This document shows, piece after piece, positions 1 to 9,202 of a stretch of DNA of 64,000 bases. Source of the stretch: Planctomycetaceae bacterium (lineage in GTDB: Bacteria; Planctomycetota; Planctomycetia; Planctomycetales; Planctomycetaceae). The notes under the pieces were generated by a model that worked only from the letters and a program-made list of their open reading frames with translations, made no database searches and was not told where the DNA came from. The DNA lies in contig JANQRQ010000290.1 of assembly GCA_028284485.1 (NCBI GenBank), positions 1-64,000 on the forward strand, given 5' to 3'. Numbering within the stretch: position 1 is the first letter of the stretch; each line of letters starts with the position of its first letter. The position numbers and the translations under genes were made by a program.

Positions 1-331
1 CGGGAGGGGTGATGGTCCCATCAGCAACTCGATCTGCAGAATCGGCCCACGGTTTCAAAGCCAGGGTCAATGCGATGGCCACAACGCCAACGACGGTTCC
101 CGACAGCAATGCGACTTGCTTCCAATGCAGCGGTGACCACTCGACTTCGGAATGGTCTGTGCCTTGTCGGTTTCGTGAAGTAGGTCGCTTCAGAAATCGC
201 CTTTCGCAATCTAGGCAAACGTAGGCGCGAAATCCTGCCAAATACGCGAACGACTGATACCAGACGATCTGCGTTCTTGTCAGCTTTGGCTTGCCGCAGC
301 CCGGGCAAGTCCGAAGTCGCCGCGATTGCAT
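1..331 (-). CDS. Zinc-ribbon membrane protein, truncated at the left edge
   Basis: An open minus-strand frame starts with ATG at 331 and runs off the window, leaving 110 codons. The N-terminus carries two Cys pairs (TCPGCGK, and CLDC about 30 residues later), a typical rubredoxin-like zinc ribbon. A hydrophobic segment follows at about residues 75-95 (VALLSGTVVGVVAIALTLAL), so a cytoplasmic zinc ribbon precedes one membrane helix. The C-terminus is missing, so no function can be assigned. The coding case rests on cysteine spacing and the helix; the family was not identified. Confidence 0.55.
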   Translation of the reverse strand, partial: MQSRRLRTCPGCGKPKLTRTQIVWYQSFAYLAGFRAYVCLDCERRFLKRPTSRNRQGTDHSEVEWSPLHWKQVALLSGTVVGVVAIALTLALKPWADSADRVADGTITPP

Positions 332-710
332 TGAGGTCAGTTTCCGTTGCGAAAAGAAGATCCGGTAGCTGTCTCCAAACCGCGATTCTCCCAACTATTC
401 ACGTCGAATTAAAACGTGTTGCGAGTGGCAGTTTGGCAATCAAATCGACGCTAAGTACATCACCGAGTCTACCATGAACGTAGGCATGGTCAACAAGACG
501 TCACAGTCACACTGCTTGCAAAACCTGCCTTCGAAACGCACGCACTTCCCAATCTGCAACTCAACATCTCCATCGATAGGAAATCTGCAAAACTTACGCC
601 GCATCTGAAGGACTTCGTTGCATCGGATCGCATATCACACCGACAATAATGCGTAATACACGATTCGCCGACGACCCCTCTTCCACGCAATCGGTCCTCA
701 GGAATGAATT
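332..710. other. Divergent intergenic region
   Basis: This gap separates the divergent zinc-ribbon gene from the serine hydrolase gene and should hold both promoters. The short frames here have no recognisable domain or ribosome binding site. A purine-rich AGGA lies about 9 bases before the ATG at 711. I see no RNA gene or repeat. Confidence 0.5.
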
Positions 711-3197
711 ATGACTCCCCCTACCGACAGGATTGAGCTCAATATCGCCATTGCAGCCGTTCATCGAGCCTTATCGATCTGCCGAACTCGACCGAGCGTA
801 AACATATCACGACCGGGTTCGAACATTCGCTCCAACGGTCTGGGCATCAGAGGGATCGCCTCTCGCCTTGCCCTGATTGTTGCCGCGGCCTGCTTCGGCG
901 AATCAACATCTCTGGCGGATGTCGAGCCGGCTCAATCATTCGAAAAAGTGGCGACCCGAGTTTCGCCTCTCATTGAATACGAGTTAGATGACAAGAAGAT
1001 TCCCTCGATTGCCGTGGCCGTTGTGGATTCCGATCGTATCGTTTGGGCTCGGGGTTTTGGTACGGCACAACCTGATGCCAATGTCGCCGCAACCGCTCAA
1101 AGCGTCTACCGAGTCGGATCGGTCTCGAAGTTGTTCACGGACATTGCCGTGATGCAACTCGTCGAGCAGGGAAAACTATCGCTTGATGCACCGATAACGA
1201 CCTATTTACCGCAGTTCACACCGCAAAACGACTTCGACGAACCGGTGACGCTACGCATGCTAATGTCGCACCGCAGTGGCTTGGTGCGCGAGTCACCGGT
1301 CGGCCATTACTTTGACGCCCTCGAGCCATCGCTCAAAGAGACTGTTCTTAGCCTGAATTCGACTTCGGTGGTGTATCCTCCGCGATCGCGCACCAAATAT
1401 TCCAATGCCGGTGTCTCCGTCGTTGGCTATCTGTTGGAAGCGACACAACAACAATCGTTCGAAGAATGTATTGTCGCAAGCGTCCTACAGCCGCTCGGAA
1501 TGTCCGACAGCGATTTTCGTTTCTCGGAATCGGTCGAGAAAAACCTGGCCTGGGCCGAAATGCGAACTTACGACGGTCGCAGGTTTGAAGCACCGAATCT
1601 TCAACTTGGCACATCACCCGCGGGTAACCTTTATTCGACCGTCGAAGACTTAGGGCGATTTATGATTTGCCTGTTCAACAACGGGCAAACCCAAACTGGC
1701 CAGCTTTTACAACGAGAGACACTCCATTCGATGATGACTCCTCAATTTGATGAGGACGCCTCGTTTGGCTTGGGTTTTTCACTTTCGGATCTTGACGGCC
1801 ATCGACAAGTCGGCCATGGCGGTGCAGTCTACGGGTATTCCACACAGTTGTCCGCCCTGCCAGATGAAAAATTGGGAGTGGTGGTCGTCGCCGCCCTCGA
1901 TGGAGCGAACGGCACGACACGTCGTATTTCCAATGAAATCCTGCGATCAATGGTCGCTCTCAAGTCGGGGAAAGAACTAGAACCGATTCCCTTGGCAGGG
2001 CCCGTTCCCGAAGAGCTTTCGCGACGATTCGATGGACGCTATTCCCACGGCGATGAAGTCATCGAATTATTGGAACGCGACGGCAACTTGGATTTGCACC
2101 GGGGGAGCTACCGATATTCACTGAGGTCGCTGGCCAATGATTTTGTAATCGATGACCCACTTCGATATGGACCGCACATTGAAAGAATTAACGCCGACGT
2201 ACTGCAAATTGAGGGCGATCGCTTTCGTCGGCTGCCACAGACGAAGCCAGAACCAATTCCAAGTCGGTGGCAGGGCCTGATTGGGGAATACGGTTGGGAC
2301 CACAACATACTGTATATTCTGGAAGACGGTGGGCAACTCTTTGCTCTTATTGAATGGTTCTACTACTACCCGCTCGAAGAACTGGGACGCGATGAATTCG
2401 CATTCCCCGACTACGGCTTGTACCACGGGGAGAAACTGTATTTCGAGCGTGATGAACACGATCGCGCTACGATCGTCAATGCAGCAGAAGTTGTCTTTCC
2501 CCGGCGAGCGGTCGGAACACTGGATGGCGCGACGTTTCAAATCGATCCGATCAAACCGATCGATCAATTGAGGGAAACCGCTATGGATGCCTCTCCACCA
2601 GCTGAATCGGGCGAATTCCGCCGTGCGGACTTGGTCGAGCCAACCCTGATCGATGATTCCATCAAGCTGGATGTCCGATACGCGTCGACCAACAACTTTA
2701 TGGGGGCAGTCTTTTATCAACAGCCGCGTGCTTTTTTGCAGCGACCTGCAGCGGAAGCATTGGTACGAGTCCACCGCAAGCTTCAGCCACAGGGATACGG
2801 CTTGTTAATTCACGATGCCTACCGCCCCTGGTTTGTGACGAAAATGTTTTGGGATGCCACACCCCAGGACATGAAAATCTTTGTCGCCAATCCGGAAAAT
2901 GGCTCTCGCCATAATCGTGGCTGCGCCGTCGATTTGACGCTGTACCACCTTTCGAACGGCGAACCGGTCGATATGGTCGCCGGGTACGATGAATTCTCCA
3001 CTCGGTCGTTCCCGGACTATCCCGGGGGAACGGCCCTACAGCGACACCATCGAGAACTTCTGCGCGATGCGATGGAATCGGAAGGATTCACCATCTACGA
3101 ATTCGAATGGTGGCACTTCGACTACAAGGACTGGCAGCGGTACCGAATCGGCAATATCCGATTCGAAGACATCAACACCTCGGGCGGTGACGATTAA
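711..3197 (+). CDS. Beta-lactamase-like serine hydrolase fused to VanX-like D-Ala-D-Ala dipeptidase
   Basis: This 828-residue exported protein joins two cell-wall enzyme types. A long N-region with a signal-like hydrophobic stretch (about 48-62) leads to a class C beta-lactamase/PBP4*-like domain with SxxK (S137-V-S-K140), YSN (230-232) and HGG (369-371). A middle region of about 240 residues resembles the C-terminal extension of such hydrolases. The last ~190 residues match the VanX/DdpX (peptidase M15D) family: the SxHxxGxAxD zinc motif is at 732-741 (SRHNRGCAVD) and ExxH at E799-H802 (EWWH). Both active sites look intact. The protein probably acts on D-Ala-D-Ala ends or dipeptides in the periplasm; the substrate is inferred. 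The ATG is preceded by AGGA. Confidence 0.85.
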   Translation: MTPPTDRIELNIAIAAVHRALSICRTRPSVNISRPGSNIRSNGLGIRGIASRLALIVAAACFGESTSLADVEPAQSFEKVATRVSPLIEYELDDKKIPSIAVAVVDSDRIVWARGFGTAQPDANVAATAQSVYRVGSVSKLFTDIAVMQLVEQGKLSLDAPITTYLPQFTPQNDFDEPVTLRMLMSHRSGLVRESPVGHYFDALEPSLKETVLSLNSTSVVYPPRSRTKYSNAGVSVVGYLLEATQQQSFEECIVASVLQPLGMSDSDFRFSESVEKNLAWAEMRTYDGRRFEAPNLQLGTSPAGNLYSTVEDLGRFMICLFNNGQTQTGQLLQRETLHSMMTPQFDEDASFGLGFSLSDLDGHRQVGHGGAVYGYSTQLSALPDEKLGVVVVAALDGANGTTRRISNEILRSMVALKSGKELEPIPLAGPVPEELSRRFDGRYSHGDEVIELLERDGNLDLHRGSYRYSLRSLANDFVIDDPLRYGPHIERINADVLQIEGDRFRRLPQTKPEPIPSRWQGLIGEYGWDHNILYILEDGGQLFALIEWFYYYPLEELGRDEFAFPDYGLYHGEKLYFERDEHDRATIVNAAEVVFPRRAVGTLDGATFQIDPIKPIDQLRETAMDASPPAESGEFRRADLVEPTLIDDSIKLDVRYASTNNFMGAVFYQQPRAFLQRPAAEALVRVHRKLQPQGYGLLIHDAYRPWFVTKMFWDATPQDMKIFVANPENGSRHNRGCAVDLTLYHLSNGEPVDMVAGYDEFSTRSFPDYPGGTALQRHHRELLRDAMESEGFTIYEFEWWHFDYKDWQRYRIGNIRFEDINTSGGDD

Positions 3198-3529
3198 CGC
3201 AAATCAATGGCTGCTCGCGGTTTTCGTCACAATCCCCCGTCAAGGCATTCATCGAATCGGGACTGCCAGAGCGAGTTTGCCGGTGCTGACCCGGACAATC
3301 TCCAACATTGGCTGAATGTTGCCGTGATTTTGGTTGCGAAGTTAGCACCGGATTTCGTATGTATCGGGTTCCGGCGCGGCAGCGGACGCGGAGATGAAGC
3401 GAACACCGCCGAGCCGATGTCTTAATGCAATCGATCTGGGCCGCTTGCGGCGAGCCTCGCGAATACAACATCGGTTTTCAGCAGGACAGGTCTCTGCGCA
3501 GAGGCGAGTCCGGCGATAAGGAATGGAAC
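3198..3529. other. Intergenic region upstream of pfk
   Basis: This gap of about 330 bases lies between the fusion hydrolase and the phosphofructokinase. The pfk frame stays open upstream to 3425, but that extension (Arg/Trp-rich, no homology recognised) is unlikely to be translated. No hairpin terminator, RNA gene or repeat was seen. Confidence 0.45.
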
Positions 3530-4834
3530 ATGGAATCGGTATCGACAGGATCAGCGGCGGAATCGGGAATCAAGCGCGTGGCCATCCTATTTTCGGGAGG
3601 GCCGGCCCCGGCTGCGAACGCAGTGATTTCCACAGCAGCTGTTTCTTTTCTGCGGAACGGAATTTCGGTCGCCGGAATTCGATACGGTTATTCGGGACTG
3701 GAACAATTCGGCCCCGACCACCCGATGGTTCCCGACCGGGATTACATCGAAATCACCTCAAAACATTTGAAGCGGACCCGTAATACGCAAGGGATTATGC
3801 TCGGGACCGCTCGTAACAATCCGGGCAAATTCGTCAGCCACCCCGACCATTTCGACGACCCCGATCGTGTTGCTCCGTTAAAAACTGTTTACGATGCCCT
3901 ACGATCGATCAATGTCGATGCCTTAGTCTCGATCGGCGGCGACGACACCCTGAAAACGGCCAACAAACTCAAGTTGTTTCAAGAACAACTTCCCACCGAC
4001 CAGCCACGGTTGCCAATCGTTCACGTACCGAAAACGATCGACAACGATTATTCCGGCATCGATTTTACATTCGGCTACTTCACCGCGGTGGAGACCCTGG
4101 CCAGTGAAATTCGCAACTTGCTCGCCGATGCCGAATCCGATCGGACCTATTTTATCGTAGAGACAATGGGCCGCAGCGCAGGCTGGTTGGCTTACGGTGC
4201 CGCGATTGCCAGCGAAGCCAGTTTCGTATTGAGCGTCGAAGATTTGACCGATGATTTTCTTGAAGAAGAAACTTCCACTGATCCCCACACCGGTCTGGAA
4301 TCACGCCGACGTGTGATGAATTTGCAAGCCGTCGTCGAGAGGATCGTCAAGGTCATTCGCGTTCGCGAAGAAAAAGAGCAAAAGCAGTACGGTGTTGTCA
4401 TTTTGGCGGAAGGACTGGCTGAGTTTCTGCCCGCGGAATCACTGAAAGATGTGCCACGAGACGACCATGGCCACATTGCGGTGGCCCATGTTAATCTTGG
4501 AAAGATGTTCTGCTCGTTAATCGCAGAAGAGCACGAGAAGCAGACCGGCCGCAGCCGTAAGGTCAAAGGTGTTCAACTCGGTTACGAGTCTCGCTGTGCC
4601 AGGCCGCAGGCTTTCGACGTGATGTTAGGCAGCCAACTCGGTGTCGGGGCTTACCGGGCACTGGTTGAAGAAGGGAAGACCGGTCACATGGTGTCGGTCA
4701 CCGGACAGCTCGACTTGCATTATGTCCCGTTTAAGGACCTGATCGACCCCGACACCTTGGTCACGGTCGTTCGCTTTATCGATCCAGACTCCGATTTCCA
4801 CAAACTGGCACGGTTTCTGGAAACATATGTCTGA
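3530..4834 (+). CDS. 6-phosphofructokinase, pyrophosphate-type signature
   Basis: A 434-residue phosphofructokinase for the fructose-6-phosphate to fructose-1,6-bisphosphate step. The N-terminal FSGGPAPAAN is the phosphate-binding loop. GGDDT (136-140) and PKTIDND (167-173) replace the GGDGS and PGTIDND of ATP enzymes. Asp and Lys at these two positions are the recognised marks of PPi-dependent PFKs, so pyrophosphate is the likely phosphoryl donor and the reaction may be reversible. The GRSAGWLA substrate loop is present. I chose the ATG at 3530 because AAGGA lies 7 bases before it and the PFK fold begins 15 residues later. The gene converges with htpG. Confidence 0.9.
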   Translation: MESVSTGSAAESGIKRVAILFSGGPAPAANAVISTAAVSFLRNGISVAGIRYGYSGLEQFGPDHPMVPDRDYIEITSKHLKRTRNTQGIMLGTARNNPGKFVSHPDHFDDPDRVAPLKTVYDALRSINVDALVSIGGDDTLKTANKLKLFQEQLPTDQPRLPIVHVPKTIDNDYSGIDFTFGYFTAVETLASEIRNLLADAESDRTYFIVETMGRSAGWLAYGAAIASEASFVLSVEDLTDDFLEEETSTDPHTGLESRRRVMNLQAVVERIVKVIRVREEKEQKQYGVVILAEGLAEFLPAESLKDVPRDDHGHIAVAHVNLGKMFCSLIAEEHEKQTGRSRKVKGVQLGYESRCARPQAFDVMLGSQLGVGAYRALVEEGKTGHMVSVTGQLDLHYVPFKDLIDPDTLVTVVRFIDPDSDFHKLARFLETYV

Positions 4835-4962
4835 TGTCGTAAGTTGCTTTCGCAACGCAACCTGGCCATTCTGGGATTGCCGTCTTCGATCAACTCGCGC
4901 GAGCCACAGAAACCGATCAGCGTCAGTCGCAGGGCTGGCATTAACCCGGAGTGCTTCCAAAT
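4835..4962. other. Convergent pfk/htpG gap
   Basis: A short gap between two stop codons. A small perfect stem, GTTGC-TTTC-GCAAC, lies at 4843-4856 but is not followed by a T-run on either strand, so it is only a weak candidate terminator. Confidence 0.3.
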
Positions 4963-6870
4963 TCAGGTAATGATCGGTGAGCGCTTTGTCGCCAGTTCTT
5001 CCATAAACCCTTTGATGCGATCGACCAATTCTTCGGTATCGGGAGCCATTCCTTCGAGCAATAGCGCGTTGGAAAACAGTTGCAGCCCACAATCCTTGAC
5101 GAATTGGTTGTGATCGGGGTTGGCGGACAGGTCGCACAAACGCTTGATCAGTGCCGCACGCGGGTTGATCTCGAAGATCCGCTTGGACATCTCGTAGTCT
5201 TGGTTCGTCATTTGAATGACGCGCTGCAGTTGCGCACTGACATTGCCCGAGGGATTCACCAGGCAACAAGGACTATCGGTGAGCCGTTTCGATTCCCGCA
5301 CTTCCTCGACTCTGTCTCCCAACGCTTGGCGAAACAATTCCAGCACGCGCTGGAATCCTGCCGGCGATAGGTCCGATTTGGCCGAGTCGGTATCATCACC
5401 CCCTTCTTCGGTCGACTTTACCGATTCCGGAAGTTCGACGTCGGCTGCATCGATCGACATCAGCCGCTTCGATTCGTATTCTCCCAAATTGGTCAGAATG
5501 ACTTCGTCCAACGGATCGATGAGATACAGGACTTCCAAATCGTTCTTGCGAAAGATTTCAAGATTCGGGCTGCGCCCCATCGAGCCCAGGTCGGTTCCGC
5601 AGAGGTAGTAAATCTGTTTTTGGTCCTCTTTCATGCGGCCCACATATTCCGCCAAAGATGTGCGCTCGTCCGGCTCTGAGGCCTGCGACGAGTGTAAACG
5701 CATCAACTCGGCAACACGGACACGGTTCTCAAAGTCTTGGGTTACGCCTTCCCGCAATACCGGCCCGAATTGTTGATAGAACTTCCAATAGCGATCGGCG
5801 TCTTGCTCGGCGAGCTTTCCTAAATGGTCCAACACGCGCTTCACAAGCACTTTGCGGATCTTGAGAAACACCGTGTCGTCCTGCAGGGCTTGACGCGACA
5901 CGTTCAGTGGCAAATCGGCAGAATCGACGATGCCGTAGACAAACCGCAAATACTCGGGCAGCAGTTCTCGGCAATCATCCTGAACAAGGATGCGTTTGGC
6001 ACAAAGGTGCAGTCCGTGTTCGTTCCGTCCGAAACCTAACAATTCAAAGTTTGTCTCAGGGCAATACAGAATCGTATGAAACTGAATTGGCGAATCGGCA
6101 GACAGGTGCAAATGCCATAAGGGCTTCTCATTGTGCCGATGCGACAAGTATTGGAAGAAGCCTTCGTACTGTTCGTCGGTGAGCTGGCTTTTCGGCTCCA
6201 CCCAAATCGGACGCTGATCGTTAAGCTGTTCGTCCTCGAGATGAATCGGGTGCGGAACAAAGGTGGAGTATTTGCGGATAACGGTTTTCAGTCTGAGTGG
6301 TTCCGCAAACTCGTCCAAATCTTCTTTCAAATACAATCGGATTTGCGTTCCCCGCTCGAGCTCTTCGGCCGGTTCGATCGAGAACGAGCCGGTACCGGCA
6401 GACTCCCACTTCCAACCCGTCTTCTCCTGATAGCTGCGGGTGAGAACTTCCACCCGATCTGCCAGCATAAAGGCAGAATAAAAGCCGACACCGAACTGCC
6501 CAATGAGAGAAAGGTCTTTCTCCGCGCTGCCGGAAAGCTTGTTCAGAAAATCGAGTGATCCACTGTGGGCAATTGTCCCGAGATTCGAGACTAGTTCCTC
6601 TCGGGTCATACCGATTCCGTTGTCCCGAATCGTGAGGACCCGATTTTCCTTGTCCGGTTCCAAATGAATGGCCAGCGGAACTTCGTCACGCAGTTTTTCG
6701 TCGCTCAATTGAAGAAAACGCATCTTGTCGAGGGCATCCGACGCGTTGGATACAAGTTCCCTGATCGTGATGTCCCGGTTCTGATACAGAGAGTGCGACA
6801 GAATCTTCAGCAATTGCGCAATCTCTGTCTGGAATGTAAACTCCTGCTTGTCTTCGGTCGCGTTCGACAT
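4963..6870 (-). CDS. htpG: Chaperone HtpG (Hsp90)
   Basis: A 635-residue bacterial Hsp90, the usual length. The N-terminal GHKL ATPase domain shows the family motifs: RELVSNASDALDKMRF, DNGIGM, GTIAHSGS and GQFGVGFYSAFM. The middle domain includes the SLAEYVGRMKEDQKQIYY region, and the C-terminal dimerisation domain is complete. ATG 6870 is preceded by AGGAG; the frame continues upstream to 7002, but that extension is atypical. It stands alone, and no CIRCE element was seen upstream. Confidence 0.97.
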   Translation of the reverse strand: MSNATEDKQEFTFQTEIAQLLKILSHSLYQNRDITIRELVSNASDALDKMRFLQLSDEKLRDEVPLAIHLEPDKENRVLTIRDNGIGMTREELVSNLGTIAHSGSLDFLNKLSGSAEKDLSLIGQFGVGFYSAFMLADRVEVLTRSYQEKTGWKWESAGTGSFSIEPAEELERGTQIRLYLKEDLDEFAEPLRLKTVIRKYSTFVPHPIHLEDEQLNDQRPIWVEPKSQLTDEQYEGFFQYLSHRHNEKPLWHLHLSADSPIQFHTILYCPETNFELLGFGRNEHGLHLCAKRILVQDDCRELLPEYLRFVYGIVDSADLPLNVSRQALQDDTVFLKIRKVLVKRVLDHLGKLAEQDADRYWKFYQQFGPVLREGVTQDFENRVRVAELMRLHSSQASEPDERTSLAEYVGRMKEDQKQIYYLCGTDLGSMGRSPNLEIFRKNDLEVLYLIDPLDEVILTNLGEYESKRLMSIDAADVELPESVKSTEEGGDDTDSAKSDLSPAGFQRVLELFRQALGDRVEEVRESKRLTDSPCCLVNPSGNVSAQLQRVIQMTNQDYEMSKRIFEINPRAALIKRLCDLSANPDHNQFVKDCGLQLFSNALLLEGMAPDTEELVDRIKGFMEELATKRSPIIT

Positions 6871-7186
6871 TTCTCCTACTTCCCCACTTCTTTTTGGCCG
6901 GAAATATGTATGTTTGATGCCGGCATGACCTGGAATTCCAACACAGTCCAGAGATGCCTGTTCTTCGCACCGATAATTCCGGGCCCGGCGCGATGCACGC
7001 AATGTTTTTCAAACTGCATTTCACAAATAATAGCAGCGTACCGGCGATACTCAATCGTCGTCGACGGAGCCCCACTGATACCTTTAGTCGTCCGCCTGAT
7101 GATACCGAGCCCACTTGGGCGCGGATGGTCCTTCATCCGCAGAAATCGATTTCCCATGTGAGTTTGTCGACTTCATTTCGGGAGAG
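6871..7186. other. Intergenic region upstream of htpG
   Basis: About 316 bases between the htpG start and the end of the small lipoprotein gene. The htpG promoter must lie here or further up. No inverted repeat of CIRCE type, no repeat-family copy and no convincing small gene were found; short frames on both strands lack recognisable motifs. Confidence 0.4.
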
Positions 7187-7573
7187 TCATTCGATCTCCA
7201 CTAACGCGTCTGCCGCAACGTAAGCCTGAATCCCCGAGTCCGACTCAATCAGCGAATAGCTGCCGGCGGCCTCCATCAATCTCACCTTCGTGCCCGATTC
7301 AAACGTGCCATCTGGCGGGCGTCCCTGCTGCGGCCCCCCTGTATAGTACTCTGTGGGGACGGAAATCTGGTGAGTCGCCGCAAATGGCTCGCCGCCGCCG
7401 GGGGTCGGCAAACCTGGAGTCTCAATATCTGCTGGCGGCACGTCGCTCGGTGAATCGGTCGCCCCCTGGCTATCGGTGACGTCCTCTGGCGGGGCGGGGC
7501 CTCCTGCGTTATCTGCACACCCCATAAAAAGTGTCAATGTCAGGCAAATCGAAGTCAGGCGATATGTCATCAT
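7187..7573 (-). CDS. Small lipoprotein with SH3-like C-terminus
   Basis: About 128 residues. A lipoprotein signal peptide ends at a lipobox-like LFMGC (Cys near residue 19), followed by a Pro/Asp/Gly-rich linker of about 60 residues. A short C-terminal module (TKVRLMEAAGSYSLIES through YVAADALVEIE) resembles a bacterial SH3-like fold. AAGGAGGAG just upstream supports starts at 7573 or 7570. The frame remains open upstream only because it reads through the family 1 repeat, which ends a few bases before the ribosome binding site. Likely envelope-located; function unknown. Confidence 0.75.
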   Translation of the reverse strand: MMTYRLTSICLTLTLFMGCADNAGGPAPPEDVTDSQGATDSPSDVPPADIETPGLPTPGGGEPFAATHQISVPTEYYTGGPQQGRPPDGTFESGTKVRLMEAAGSYSLIESDSGIQAYVAADALVEIE

Positions 7574-7585
7574 TGTCTCCTCCTT

Positions 7586-7688
7586 ACAGCGTATTACGCT
7601 GACTTGTGGCCGCGACAATCGCGTTTTGTACTTTAATTGCCAGCTCCCACGAGCCAGAACCGGCCACGAGAAAAAGTAAACCGCTCTA
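7586..7688 (+). repeat. Structured intergenic repeat family 1, copy A
   Basis: A 103-bp copy in the reference orientation. It runs from ACAGCGTATTACGCTGA, through GTGGCCGCGACAATCGCG and CCCACGAGCCAG, to GAGAAAAAGTAAACCGCTC. The internal stems CAGCGT/ACGCTG and CGCGA/TCGCG are perfect, and GTGGCCG can pair with CGGCCAC further on. Its 5' end abuts the ribosome binding site of the minus-strand lipoprotein gene, so it would be part of that gene's 5' UTR or promoter. Confidence 0.85.
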
Positions 7689-8124
7689 TCGGCTCCAAGA
7701 CCCATCAAAGTCGCTCGCGGAACTTTGGTCGCGGTCGTTTCGCGCACGATACCTTCGCTGAAGATAACGGGTTTTGGGCCTTTCGAGATTCAAATTCGGG
7801 ACCTGAAAGATCGTGGCAAGTCCGTTTCGATCTCTGTCTCCATTCGCATCCGTACGACTGGGGATATGGTAGCAACCCGCATTCCGCACTTGTCAAATCT
7901 TGCAGAAAAGGGGTGGCAGACGAGCAGAGCTCCAGTCGCAGCAGCTCACAGACCAAACGATTAGCAGAACCCAACAGTGTCACAACGGAACTACGCAGTT
8001 TGGGGTATTTAGAGATACTGCGTTAGGATTGACCGATTAGACAGGCCGGTTTATACTCCTCGCCCCTTCGATTCCCGCCGTCAGTACAACGTTTGCATCT
8101 CAGACACGTCAAGGATGACGGTCG
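7689..8124. other. Intergenic region upstream of kdsD
   Basis: About 436 bases between repeat copy A and kdsD. Frames here (for example on + to 8026) have no domain signature, and their codon pattern looks like noise. AAGGA at 8111-8115 is the ribosome binding site of kdsD. I see no RNA gene. Confidence 0.4.
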
Positions 8125-9147
8125 ATGAGTTCCGCTTCCGAAAGAACTTCGATTCCCTATTCGCAATTCCAGCAGTTGCGAAGCGCGCAATCGATTCTGC
8201 GACAAGAAGCCGACGCATTGGTTGAAGTCGCATCCCATCTGGGTGACGACTTTTCCATGGCCATCGAAAGCTTGTGTGCTTGCGAGGGGCGTGTCGTTGT
8301 AACTGGCGTCGGCAAGGCCGGATTAATCGGGCGAAAGATCGCTGCCACAATGTCTTCGACCGGAACGCCCTCGTACTTTCTACATCCCGTCGAAGCCGTG
8401 CATGGTGACCTGGGCTGCCTAAATCGAGGGGATATTCTACTGGCGATTTCCAACAGCGGCGAAACGGAAGAGGTTTGCCGTCTGCTTTCGATTGTCAAAA
8501 GTCTGGATGTCGGCATCATTGCGTTGACGGCTCTCAAAACAAGTACGCTGGGATCGCAAGCCGATGTGACGATCGCGTTTGGCAGGTCGCGCGAAGCGGA
8601 TTCCTACGGGCTCGCTCCCACGACGAGCACCACCGTGATGCTGGCCTTAGGCGACGCGCTCGCGCTGGTCGTTAGCCATATGCGAGGTTTCACTCCGCAA
8701 CAGTTTGCCGTCTTCCACCCTGGAGGCAGTTTGGGGCGTCGATTGACGTCGGTCCACGAGGTCATGAGGAATCAAGACGAAATCAGAATTGCATCTCAGG
8801 ATTCGACGATCCGGGAAGCATTCATCACGGTCCGAAAAGCTGGTCGGCGAAGCGGTGCGGTGGTCATCGTGGACGAAAATCAAAAACTGTGCGGAATCTT
8901 TACCGACAGCGATCTGGCACGATTGCTTGAACAGCGCCGCGAATCGGACCTGGATCAACCCATTGCGCGCGTGATGACTCACAATCCGCTGACAGTCAAT
9001 GCTTCTGCGACACTCGATGAGGCGTTGGAAATCCTATCGCGGAATAAGGTCAGCGAGGTTCCGGTCGTCGATTCGCAAGAAAGACCGATCGGACTGATCG
9101 ACATTACCGATGTTATTGGACTGATACCCAACGATCTTGCCTCGTGA
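8125..9147 (+). CDS. kdsD: Arabinose-5-phosphate isomerase (SIS plus two CBS domains)
   Basis: 340 residues, matching KdsD/GutQ in length and architecture. It interconverts ribulose-5-phosphate and arabinose-5-phosphate, the first step to Kdo. The SIS domain (about 30-190) carries VTGVGKAGLIGRKIAATMSSTG, split here by position, with HGDLG and SNSGET. The FHPGGSLGRR motif closes the domain. Two CBS motifs follow (about 205-335). ATG 8125 has AAGGA 9 bases upstream. The next gene, 55 bases on, encodes an OstA-like transport protein, consistent with a lipopolysaccharide role. kdsA lies about 20 kb away in the same window. Confidence 0.94.
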   Translation: MSSASERTSIPYSQFQQLRSAQSILRQEADALVEVASHLGDDFSMAIESLCACEGRVVVTGVGKAGLIGRKIAATMSSTGTPSYFLHPVEAVHGDLGCLNRGDILLAISNSGETEEVCRLLSIVKSLDVGIIALTALKTSTLGSQADVTIAFGRSREADSYGLAPTTSTTVMLALGDALALVVSHMRGFTPQQFAVFHPGGSLGRRLTSVHEVMRNQDEIRIASQDSTIREAFITVRKAGRRSGAVVIVDENQKLCGIFTDSDLARLLEQRRESDLDQPIARVMTHNPLTVNASATLDEALEILSRNKVSEVPVVDSQERPIGLIDITDVIGLIPNDLAS

Positions 9148-9202
9148 ACTGCGGGTCGATTTTCGTTGCCTCAAGAATCTGTTTGAGTGAGAAAGACCAA
9201 AC

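Noticed and set aside
2118-2774. A 218-codon minus-strand frame inside the fusion hydrolase gene
   Set aside because: It is antisense to a gene with clear catalytic motifs and has no recognisable domain or ribosome binding site.
7574-7747. Upstream extension of the lipoprotein frame through repeat copy A
   Set aside because: The translated sequence comes from the repeat, and a strong binding site supports starts at 7573 or 7570.
7637-8026. A plus-strand frame upstream of kdsD
   Set aside because: No ribosome binding site, domain or plausible composition; it begins within repeat copy A.
8060-8085. A TTCGATTCC sequence resembling a tRNA T-loop
   Set aside because: No D-arm, anticodon arm or acceptor pairing could be found around it.
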